Position numbers and translations under genes: made by a program. A DNA stretch of 64,000 bases, taken from the NCBI GenBank assembly GCA_965199095.1, contig CBDAQM010000006.1, forward strand, positions 558,001-622,000. Direction: 5' to 3'. Shown here piece by piece: positions 17,239 to 24,690 of the stretch. Origin of the DNA: LMUY01 sp965199095 (lineage in GTDB: Bacteria; Pseudomonadota; Alphaproteobacteria; Acetobacterales; Acetobacteraceae). Below the pieces are notes generated by a model, which worked only from the letters and a program-made list of their open reading frames with translations, had not been told where the DNA came from and searched no databases. Every line of letters begins with the position of its first letter. The first letter of the stretch is position 1.

Positions 17239-18389
17239 ACGGCGGCTCCGGCGGGGGTTGAGGCAGGCCTGTAGCGCTCATGCACCACGGCGCCGCCGCG
17301 GGTCAGCATGGTGCCCGCCACGATGACGTCGTCCTCCGGCAGCTTGGCGGCCTTCGCCTCCTTGTCCCAGAAGGTGGTGAGGAAGGTCAGCAGGTTGCGG
17401 GCATACAGGTTGCTGGCGGCGACCGGGATGCGGCCGGGCCAGTTGCGCCAGCCCAGCACCTTGACGCCGTTGGGGGTGACGGTCAGCTCGCCGGGCACGG
17501 TGGCGCCGCAATTGCCGCCGGCGTCCGCGGCGATGTCCACCACGACGCTGCCGGCCTTCATGCCGGCCACCATGTCCGCGGGGATGATGACCGGCGCCTT
17601 GCCGCCCGCCACCAGCGCAGTGCAGATCACCAGGTCGTTCTTGGCGACCGTCAGGCGCATCAGCTCGGCCTGCTTGGTGCGGAAAGCGTCGCTCATCGTG
17701 CGGGCATAGGCGCCGGTCTGCCCGGCGGTCTCCTCATCCTCGACGCCGACGAAGGCCGCGCCGAGCGACTTGATCTCCTCCTTGGCGGCCGGGCGCACGT
17801 CGGTCGCGGACACGATGGCGCCGAGCCGGCGGGCGGTGGCGATGGCCTGCAAGCCGGCGACGCCCGCGCCGACCACGAACACCCGGGCCGGCGGCACGGT
17901 GCCGGCGGCCGTCATCATCATGGCGAAGCCGCGGTCGAACGCCGCCGCGCCCTCGATCACCGCGCGGTAGCCGGCGAGGTTCGCCTGCGAGGACAGCACG
18001 TCCATGGATTGCGCGCGGGTGATGCGGGGCAACAGCTCCATCGCCGCCACGTCGATGCCGGCCTCCGCCAGGCTGGGCGCCAGGCCCGGGTCGGAGGCGG
18101 CATTCACCACGCACACCAGCAGCGTGCCGCGGGCGATATGGGTCCGCACCGCCGGCTCCGGCACCTGCACCGCAAACACGATCCCTGCCCCGCTCAGCGC
18201 CGCCGCCGCGTCCGACGCGATTTCCGCCCCAGCGGCCGCGAACTCCCCGTCCGAGATGGAGGCATGCGCGCCGGCGCCCGCCTGCACCGCCACACTCATG
18301 CCAAGCGCGATGAGCTTCTTGACCGTCTCCGCCGTCGCAGCCACGCGGGTCTCCGCCGCGGCCGTTTCCTTCAGCACCGCCAGGCGCAT
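17235..18389 (-). CDS. pntAA: NAD(P) transhydrogenase subunit alpha, NAD-binding part
   Basis: This soluble domain I of the transhydrogenase binds NAD(H). The 384-residue protein begins MRLAVLKETAAAETRVAATA, the alanine dehydrogenase/PNT N-terminal domain. The NAD-binding Rossmann motif is VFVVGAGVAGLQAIATARRL, followed by VSATDVRPAAKEEIKSLGA and the VVDIAADAGGNCGAT segment. Length is normal for the split form. It leads the pntAA-pntAB-pntB operon and is divergent from the restriction endonuclease gene, with 135 bases between the two starts. Confidence 0.96.
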   Translation of the reverse strand: MRLAVLKETAAAETRVAATAETVKKLIALGMSVAVQAGAGAHASISDGEFAAAGAEIASDAAAALSGAGIVFAVQVPEPAVRTHIARGTLLVCVVNAASDPGLAPSLAEAGIDVAAMELLPRITRAQSMDVLSSQANLAGYRAVIEGAAAFDRGFAMMMTAAGTVPPARVFVVGAGVAGLQAIATARRLGAIVSATDVRPAAKEEIKSLGAAFVGVEDEETAGQTGAYARTMSDAFRTKQAELMRLTVAKNDLVICTALVAGGKAPVIIPADMVAGMKAGSVVVDIAADAGGNCGATVPGELTVTPNGVKVLGWRNWPGRIPVAASNLYARNLLTFLTTFWDKEAKAAKLPEDDVIVAGTMLTRGGAVVHERYRPASTPAGAAV

Positions 18390-18524
18390 CCGTCATTCCT
18401 TATTGAGAGCGGCAACCCGCCTTATGTTGGTCAAAGATGCTGGACCCGCGAGGCCGGCGCAAGCCGCCAATCGCTTCGCTGGACCGGCGAGTGACAGCTT
18501 TGTGCGTAGGACTATGATCCGGGC

Positions 18525-19310
18525 ATGCTTGAGTCGCTTCGCAACGCCGGCTTCCAGATCGAATTCCACTCTCACGCGGAGGCGATCTTGAGGGTCGATT
18601 TTTCCGGCGTTGCGTCGCAACTGGAAGCGATATTGGTAGCGGCCACCATCCCCATCCAGGAAATCATCGACTCGGGCGGTGGCGAAACGAAGGGCACGCA
18701 ACGGCTACGGCGCGCCTTGCAGGACCATGGCTGGCGCAAGCACAGGTTCGAAATCCGGCGCACGATCGATGGTGTCCAGCGCGAGGCGATCTCCCACGAA
18801 GTCGACCATATCGCGAGGTTCACCGCCGGCGTCGTCGCGCTCGAGATCGAGTGGAACAACAAGGATCCGTTCTTCGACCGCGACCTGGAGAACTTCAAAC
18901 GTCTCCATGCGGATGGCGCAATCTCGATGGGTGTGCTGATCACCCGCGGCGTGTCGATGCAGGACGACATGCGGGCGATGGTGCTTCGATTCGCTTTGGC
19001 GCAAGGCATTCAGGGAGCGGGAGACCTCATCCGCATCGGCCTCAGCCCAACGCGGCGGCAGCTCGACGGATATGCCCGCCGAACCAGGGGCGACGTCACC
19101 TTCGCCCAGGCTTGGGCGGCAGCCTTCGTCCAGGACAAGTTCGGGGCCGCGACAACCCACTGGCGAAAACTGGAGGACCGGGTGCGGCGCGGTGTGGGAA
19201 ATCCTTGCCCGCTGCTCCTGATCGGCCTGCCGGCCAGCCTGGTGACCTTCGACGAACCAGCCTCAGTCGTCGACCGTCTGATCGAGGAAGGGAATCATTC
19301 AGTCGACTAG
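18525..19310 (+). CDS. BglII/BstYI-family type II restriction endonuclease
   Basis: The 261-residue protein resembles the BglII/BstYI family, which cuts AGATCT or RGATCY. A helical N-terminal half leads to the catalytic region: Asp94 in SHEVDHIARF, then VVALEIEWNNKDPFFDRDLE with Glu107-x-Glu109 and Lys113, then FKRLHADGAISMGVLITRG. BglII-type sites are variants of PD-(D/E)xK with a non-Lys third residue. The match to exact catalytic residues is my inference. Its last 12 bases overlap the 3' end of a convergent MT-A70 methylase gene, the expected partner. Specificity is predicted only as GATC-containing. Confidence 0.75.
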   Translation: MLESLRNAGFQIEFHSHAEAILRVDFSGVASQLEAILVAATIPIQEIIDSGGGETKGTQRLRRALQDHGWRKHRFEIRRTIDGVQREAISHEVDHIARFTAGVVALEIEWNNKDPFFDRDLENFKRLHADGAISMGVLITRGVSMQDDMRAMVLRFALAQGIQGAGDLIRIGLSPTRRQLDGYARRTRGDVTFAQAWAAAFVQDKFGAATTHWRKLEDRVRRGVGNPCPLLLIGLPASLVTFDEPASVVDRLIEEGNHSVD

Positions 19311-19973
19311 TCCGGGCACAGCCTGGTCGGCTTGCGAGTGGTTGGCATAGGTTGCCCATGTCGGCGTGTAGTCATCGGTTGCCTGATTCCCCCACACCAC
19401 CCAGCCCGGCCGGGCGCCGCGGGCGAACAGCTCGATATGCGGTCCAGGGCTGCAATCCTCGATAATACGGTAAAGCTCGTCGGGCTTGCGCGAGTGTTCC
19501 CGCTTGCGCGTCCCGACATAGTTCACCTGCGTCCGGCCCGGCTGCAGGGTCCGGGCGTTTTTGCCGCGCACCCCGAACAGCACCAATTCAGTCACGTTGC
19601 GGAAGTAGAAGCCGACACCGCGCCCATCGCTGCCGCCGTCCTTACGGAGCTTGTGCCAAACGATATTGGACTTGTACTGGAAACCCCATGCCGCCATGAC
19701 CTGCAAGCCCTCCGGCAGGAGCGCATTGGGCACCCAAAGATATAGGTGCGACATGGATGCAGCGATGCTCGACACGGGAAGGGAGGAGATCGCCGCCGCA
19801 TCCATCGTGCCGTAGCGGCTCAGTCGCTTATGTTCCGGCGCCATCTTCCCGGTTCGATTGATGAAACGCCAGGGTGGGTCAGCGAGCACACAGCCGAAGC
19901 TGCGTCCCTGGACAGCAGCCAGCAACTCGGTTGCGGCCTCCGATGCAACGTCCCTCGCCATACGGCAATCCAT
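19299..19973 (-). CDS. MT-A70 family DNA N6-adenine methyltransferase (probable modification partner)
   Basis: This 224-residue Rossmann methyltransferase has the amino-methylase DPPW motif (CVLADPPWRF, residues 28-37) and other MT-A70 features: SSLPVSSIAASMSHLYLWVP, AAWGFQYKSNIVWHK and the C-terminal KPDELYRIIEDCSPGPHIEL followed by ELFARGARPGW. Bacterial MT-A70 proteins methylate adenine in DNA and are frequent in phages and restriction systems. The convergent BglII-like nuclease overlaps its 3' end, so it most likely protects the chromosome from that enzyme. A start at Met5 is also possible. Confidence 0.85.
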   Translation of the reverse strand: MDCRMARDVASEAATELLAAVQGRSFGCVLADPPWRFINRTGKMAPEHKRLSRYGTMDAAAISSLPVSSIAASMSHLYLWVPNALLPEGLQVMAAWGFQYKSNIVWHKLRKDGGSDGRGVGFYFRNVTELVLFGVRGKNARTLQPGRTQVNYVGTRKREHSRKPDELYRIIEDCSPGPHIELFARGARPGWVVWGNQATDDYTPTWATYANHSQADQAVPGLVD

Positions 19974-20046
19974 CCCCTACGCGACGCAACCAGTCTTGCT
20001 TGCAATGGGCAGCGTCACGCAAGCCCTCGTCGTCGCTGCCCATGGA

Positions 20047-21396
20047 TTACACCGGCGGCGGCACGCCCGCCTCCGCCAGGGCCGCAGCCTGCCGTGCAGC
20101 CAACTCGTCGGCGTTGAAATCCTCCACCATCTCGTTGAACATGCGGGACCAGTTCAGTTCCGCCTTCAGCCGCAGGAACACGCTGCCCAGGCCGACGGCG
20201 GAGCGGTCCATCAGCACGAACTCTCGCGGTGGCCGCACCCCGCCCGTGCGCTTCAGCCCGGCATGCACCTGCTCGGCGACCTGCCGCCCGTAATCGGGGC
20301 TGCCGTGCTCCTGGATCAGGCGGACGCGGTCATCCAGCAGCGGTTCGTAGATGAAGCGCGCCCATTGATTGAGGATTTCCATCTTCTCCCGGGTCAACCC
20401 GTCGAAGCCCCATTGCTCGTAGGCGTGATGCGCCCGGTCCATGTCGTCGTCGCGGATCGACTCGTAGAGGTCGATCACGCCGCGGACGAATTTTGGGGGG
20501 AACACCCGGATCATCCCATAATCCAGCAGATTCAACCCGTTATCAGCCCGCACCTGATAGTTGCCGAGATGCGGGTCGCCATGGATCACGCCGTAGCGGT
20601 AGAGCGGCAGATACCAGGCGTGGAAGATCGCGGTCGCCAGCCGGTTCCGCTCGTCGAGCGACATGCCCTCGTCCAGGCGGGATTGCAGGCCGCGGCCCTC
20701 CAGCCAGGTCATCGTCAGCAGGCGCCCGGTGGAATGGCTGGGGATCGGCGTGGGCACGCTGACCAACTCGTCGCCGGCCAGCATCAGTCCGTACAGCCGC
20801 ATCTGCGCGGCCTCCCGCCGGTAATCCAGCTCCTCACGCAGGCGTTCGGCCAACTCGACATAGATGTCGTCGGTGTTGATGGTCGGTTCGATGCGCTTGT
20901 AGACCGACATGGCGAGCCTGAGCTGCTTGAGGTCGGCCTCGACCGTGCTCATCATGTCCGGGTATTGCAGCTTGCAGGCGATCTCGGTGCCGTCATGCAG
21001 CGTGCCGCGATGCACCTGCCCCAGGCTGGCGGCCGCCGCGGCATCCTGGCCGAAGGTCGCGAACTTGCTTTGCCAGTCCGGCCCCAACTCGCCCGCCATG
21101 CGGCGGCGGACGAAGCTCCAGCCCATGGGCGGCGCGTTGGCCTGCAACTGCGCCAACTCCGTCGCATACTCCGCCGGCAAGGCATCCGGGATGGTGGACA
21201 GCAACTGCGCCACCTTCATCAGCGGACCCTTCAGGCCGCCGAGGATCGCCTTCAGGTCGCCGGCATGCGCGGCCTGGTTGGTCTTGATGCCGAACACGCG
21301 CTGCCCGGCCAGCCGCGCGGCGATGCCGCCCACGGCGCCAGAGGTGCGGGCCATGCGGCGGACCTCGCCGAACAGGTTAGACCGGTCCTCGTTCAC
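20047..21396 (-). CDS. ABC1/UbiB-family atypical kinase-like protein
   Basis: This protein of about 449 residues, taken from the GTG at 21396 whose GTGA overlaps the pepF stop codon, begins NEDRSNLFGEVRRMARTSGA. It has the family signature in a variant form (GGLKGPLMKVAQLLSTIPDA, KxAQ in place of KxGQ), the Ala-rich loop AAAASLGQVHRG, the VAIK-like ACKLQYP, a catalytic-loop equivalent VIHGDPHLGNYQV and the DFG-like NLLDYGMIRV. ABC1 proteins bind ATP and support ubiquinone synthesis or lipid handling. The gene is not beside ubiE, so a ubiB label is not justified. Confidence 0.85.
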   Translation of the reverse strand: MNEDRSNLFGEVRRMARTSGAVGGIAARLAGQRVFGIKTNQAAHAGDLKAILGGLKGPLMKVAQLLSTIPDALPAEYATELAQLQANAPPMGWSFVRRRMAGELGPDWQSKFATFGQDAAAAASLGQVHRGTLHDGTEIACKLQYPDMMSTVEADLKQLRLAMSVYKRIEPTINTDDIYVELAERLREELDYRREAAQMRLYGLMLAGDELVSVPTPIPSHSTGRLLTMTWLEGRGLQSRLDEGMSLDERNRLATAIFHAWYLPLYRYGVIHGDPHLGNYQVRADNGLNLLDYGMIRVFPPKFVRGVIDLYESIRDDDMDRAHHAYEQWGFDGLTREKMEILNQWARFIYEPLLDDRVRLIQEHGSPDYGRQVAEQVHAGLKRTGGVRPPREFVLMDRSAVGLGSVFLRLKAELNWSRMFNEMVEDFNADELAARQAAALAEAGVPPPV

Positions 21397-23222
21397 GCGC
21401 CGGTCCCTTCCAACTCGTCGATGAAGCCGGCGATCACGTCCAGCCCGCGCCGCCAGAACGCCGGGTCGGACGCGTCCAGGCCGAACGGGGCGAGGAGCTC
21501 CTTGTGCCGCTTGGTGCCGCCGGCGCGCAGCATGTCCAGGTATTTGGCCTGGAACCCGGGATGGCCGTCCTGGAACACGCCATACAGCGCATTCACCAGG
21601 CAATCCCCGAAGGCGTAGGCATAGACGTAGAAGGGCGAGTGCACGAAATGCGGCACGTAGGCCCAGAACACGTCGTAGTCCGGCGTGAACTCGAAGGCCG
21701 GCCCCAGGCTCTCCGTCTGCACCTGGCGCCAGATGGCGCCGATCCGCTCCGGCAACAGCTCGCCGTCGCGGCGTTCGTCGTGCAGCAGGGTTTCGAAGCG
21801 GTAGAACGCCGTCTGCCGCACCACGGTGTTCAGCATGTCCTCCACCTTGGAGGCCAGCATGATGCGGCGGCGCGCCGGGTCGGTCTCGGCGTCCAGCAGC
21901 GCGCGGAAGGTCAGCATCTCGCCGAACACGCTGGCGGTTTCCGCCAGGGTCAGCGGCGTGCCGGATTGCAGATAGCCCTGCGGCGCCGCCAGCACCTGAT
22001 GCACGCCGTGGCCCAACTCGTGCGCCAGGGTCATCACGTCGCGGGTGCGGCCGTGATAGTTCAGCAGGAGATAGGGGTGGGCGGACGGCACCGTCGGGTG
22101 GGCGAAGGCGCCGCCGGACTTACCCGGCCGCAGCCCGGCGTCGATCCACGGCTTGTCGAAGAACTGCTGCCCGACATCGGCCAGTTCCGGGCTGAACGCG
22201 CCATACGCGCTCAGCACCCGGTTGCGCGCCTCGTCCCACGGGATCGCCCGGTCGTCGTCGCCCGGCAGCGGGGCATTGCGGTCCCAATGCTGCAGCTTCG
22301 GCAGCCCCAGCCACTTGGCCTTCATCTGGTAGTAGCGGTGTGACAGCCGCGCGTAGTCGGCGGTGACGGCCGACACCAGCGCGTCCACCACCTCGTCCTC
22401 CACCATGTTGGAGCGGTTGCGGCTGCTGCCGGGGCGCGGATAGCTGCGCCAGGTGTCGCTGATCGCCTTGTCCTTCGCCAGGGTGTTGGTGATCAGGCTG
22501 AACAGCTTCACCCGGTCGCCGAACGCGGCGCCGATCGCGTGCCCCGCCCGTTCCCGCACGGCGCGGTCCCGGTCGGACAGCTTGTTGAGCACGTCGCTGA
22601 CGGTGAGTTGCTCCTCCCCGAAGGGCACGCGCATGCCGGCGACCGTCTCGTCGAACAGCCGGCTCCACGCCTGCGCCCCGGTGACGGATTTGTCGTGCAG
22701 CAGCTTCTCCGCCTCGTCGGACAGTTGGTGCGGGCGGAACACGCGCAGGTCGCGCAGGAACGGCCGCCAGCGGGCGAGGCCGGGGTCGGCCAGCTTCTGC
22801 TCGAGCACGGCGTCGTCCAGCCGGTTCAGCTCCAGCGTGAAGAAGATCAGATGGGCGCTGATCGCCGTCGCCCGCTCGGAACAGGATTGCATGAACTGCC
22901 CGATCGCGGCGTCCGTGCTGTCGCCGCTGAATTTGAGTTGGGCGAAGGACATCACCCGGCCCAGCACTTCGTCGATCCGCTCGTACTCGGCCAGGGATGC
23001 CGCCAAGGCCGCGCCCGGCAACTGCGCCAGCTTGCCGGCATAGAGGGCGGCAAAGGCCCGTGCCGCAGCGTCGGCGGCATCCAAATCGGCCGCGATACGC
23101 GGGCTGTCGAGCCGCGGGTATAGATCCGACAGATCCCAAGCAGGCAAGACGGCGGAAACGGGCGCGCTGGCGAGACCCTCCGGCAGCAGGAGGCGGGTCG
23201 GGGTGGCGGGGCTGTTGCTCAT
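21393..23222 (-). CDS. pepF: Oligoendopeptidase F family M3B metallopeptidase
   Basis: PepF cleaves short peptides in the cytoplasm. The protein of about 609 residues has the zinc HExxH site in MTLAHELGHGVHQVLA, the downstream Glu region LAETASVFGEMLTFRALL, and the M3 C-terminal segment FYVYAYAFGDCLVNALY. The start at 23222 (MSNSPATPTRLLLPEG) is preferred because a run of G lies just upstream. An ATG nine bases earlier is also in frame. Its stop overlaps the GTG of the ABC1 gene, so the two are coupled. Confidence 0.93.
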   Translation of the reverse strand: MSNSPATPTRLLLPEGLASAPVSAVLPAWDLSDLYPRLDSPRIAADLDAADAAARAFAALYAGKLAQLPGAALAASLAEYERIDEVLGRVMSFAQLKFSGDSTDAAIGQFMQSCSERATAISAHLIFFTLELNRLDDAVLEQKLADPGLARWRPFLRDLRVFRPHQLSDEAEKLLHDKSVTGAQAWSRLFDETVAGMRVPFGEEQLTVSDVLNKLSDRDRAVRERAGHAIGAAFGDRVKLFSLITNTLAKDKAISDTWRSYPRPGSSRNRSNMVEDEVVDALVSAVTADYARLSHRYYQMKAKWLGLPKLQHWDRNAPLPGDDDRAIPWDEARNRVLSAYGAFSPELADVGQQFFDKPWIDAGLRPGKSGGAFAHPTVPSAHPYLLLNYHGRTRDVMTLAHELGHGVHQVLAAPQGYLQSGTPLTLAETASVFGEMLTFRALLDAETDPARRRIMLASKVEDMLNTVVRQTAFYRFETLLHDERRDGELLPERIGAIWRQVQTESLGPAFEFTPDYDVFWAYVPHFVHSPFYVYAYAFGDCLVNALYGVFQDGHPGFQAKYLDMLRAGGTKRHKELLAPFGLDASDPAFWRRGLDVIAGFIDELEGTGA

Positions 23223-23296
23223 ACCCCCCATCTAAGGCGCCGGCCGACTCCGTCAAAGGGATAGCGGCATGGCGGTGATGCAGGGCATGATCGGCC

Positions 23297-24211
23297 ATGC
23301 CTCACGATCACCATGGCGGACACCATCACGACCACGCCCCGGTCGCGTTCGGGCGGGCGTTCCAAGTCGGCATCCTGCTCAACGCCGGGTTGGTGGCGGC
23401 CCAGCTTGCGGTCGGGGGTTGGGCGCACTCGACGGCGCTGTTGGCGGATGCCGTGCACAATTTCGGCGACGTGCTGGGATTGGTCTTCGCCTGGATGGCC
23501 GCGCGCATGGGGCAGCGGCGCCCGACGGCGCGGCTGACCTATGGGTGGGGCCGCGGCAGCATCCTGGCGGCGCTCGGCAACGCCGCGGTGCTGCTGCTGG
23601 GGACGGGCGCCGTCACCGTGGAGGCGGTGCAGCGCCTGCTGGACCCGGCGCCGGTCGCCGGGCTGCCGGTGATGGCGGTGGCCGGGCTGGCGATCCTGGT
23701 GAATGGCGGCGTGGCGCTGATGTTCATGCGCGGGCGGGCGGCGGACCTGAACATCCGCGGCGCCTTCCTCCACATGGCGGCCGACGCGGGCGTGTCCGCC
23801 GGGGTGCTGGTTGCGGCCTGGCTCATCACGCTGACAGGGGCCGTCTGGCTTGATCCCATCGCCAGCCTCGCCATCTCGGCCGTGATCGTCGTCGGCAGTT
23901 GGGGCCTGCTGCGGGACGCCACCGCCTTGGCGATGGACGCGGTGCCGCCGGGCATCAACGCGGCGGCCGTGCGCGACCGGCTGCTCGGCCTGCCCGGCGT
24001 GGTGGAGGTGCATGACCTCCACATTTGGGCGCTGTCCACCACCAGCACGGCCGCAACGGCGCATCTGGTCACGGCGGCGCCGGCCGACCGGGTGCTGCCA
24101 ATGGCCGGCGCCCTGCTGCGGAAGGAGTTCAGCATCGGCCACTGCACGTTCCAGTTGGAAACGGCCGACCTGGCGGAACGCTGCGCCCTGCGTCCGGAAA
24201 CCGTGGTTTAG
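23297..24211 (+). CDS. Cation diffusion facilitator family metal exporter (CzcD/ZitB-like)
   Basis: CDF proteins export zinc, cobalt or related divalent metals across the inner membrane in exchange for protons. The 304-residue protein starts with a His-rich leader (MPHDHHGGHHHDHAP). It has six membrane helices with the HxxxD and DxxxD-type metal sites in ALLADAVHNFGDVLGLVF and AFLHMAADAGVSAGVLVA. The C-terminal cytoplasmic domain includes VVEVHDLHIWALS. It is divergent from pepF and ends 3 bases before the convergent proline-rich gene. No metal-responsive regulator is adjacent. Confidence 0.93.
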   Translation: MPHDHHGGHHHDHAPVAFGRAFQVGILLNAGLVAAQLAVGGWAHSTALLADAVHNFGDVLGLVFAWMAARMGQRRPTARLTYGWGRGSILAALGNAAVLLLGTGAVTVEAVQRLLDPAPVAGLPVMAVAGLAILVNGGVALMFMRGRAADLNIRGAFLHMAADAGVSAGVLVAAWLITLTGAVWLDPIASLAISAVIVVGSWGLLRDATALAMDAVPPGINAAAVRDRLLGLPGVVEVHDLHIWALSTTSTAATAHLVTAAPADRVLPMAGALLRKEFSIGHCTFQLETADLAERCALRPETVV

Positions 24212-24214
24212 CCG

Positions 24215-24658
24215 CTACCAGCCGTAATAAGTGCGCGGGCCTGGATAGCTGTAGAGCTGGGCGCGGGCATACAGTCCCGGGTAAGGCACGGGCCGCCCCC
24301 AATCGGGCGCGGCATAGGCTGGCTCCGCGGCGTACACGGTTACCGGGCGATGCGGCGGCTCCAACCGAGCCAGATGCCGCACCGGCGGCACGGGCGGGAG
24401 TGGCAGCGGAGCCTCCGGACGGGGCGCCGGGTGCGAGGGCGGCGGCAGCATGGCGAGCAGGCTGCGGTTCTCGAACGGTACCGGCGCCGCGGCGGGCGCC
24501 GGTGCGGGCGGAATTACTTGGGCGACAGCGATGGGCGGGGGCGGTGCGACAGGCACGGGCGCGGTGAGCTGAAGCGCCATCGCGCCCGATCCCAGCGCCA
24601 CCAGCAACCCCGCCCAGCAGATCCCCAGCGCCTTCAACGAAAAGATCGTTCTGGTCAC
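24215..24658 (-). CDS. Hypothetical proline-rich exported or membrane-anchored protein
   Basis: A GTG at 24658 gives a 147-residue protein beginning TRTIFSLKALGICWAGLLVA, a signal peptide or single anchor (about residues 8-28). It is followed by a long Pro/Ala-rich stretch (about 32-100, for example PVPVAPPPPIAVAQVIPPAP) and a Tyr/Pro-rich end (YPGLYARAQLYSYPGPRTYY). The frame is open upstream, but that sequence lacks coding character. Low complexity prevents family assignment. It lies 32 bases downstream of the comEC stop on the same strand. It probably spans the periplasm. Confidence 0.55.
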   Translation of the reverse strand: MTRTIFSLKALGICWAGLLVALGSGAMALQLTAPVPVAPPPPIAVAQVIPPAPAPAAAPVPFENRSLLAMLPPPSHPAPRPEAPLPLPPVPPVRHLARLEPPHRPVTVYAAEPAYAAPDWGRPVPYPGLYARAQLYSYPGPRTYYGW

Positions 24659-24690
24659 GTCATCCCCCGCCGATCGAGTCTCACGCAATG

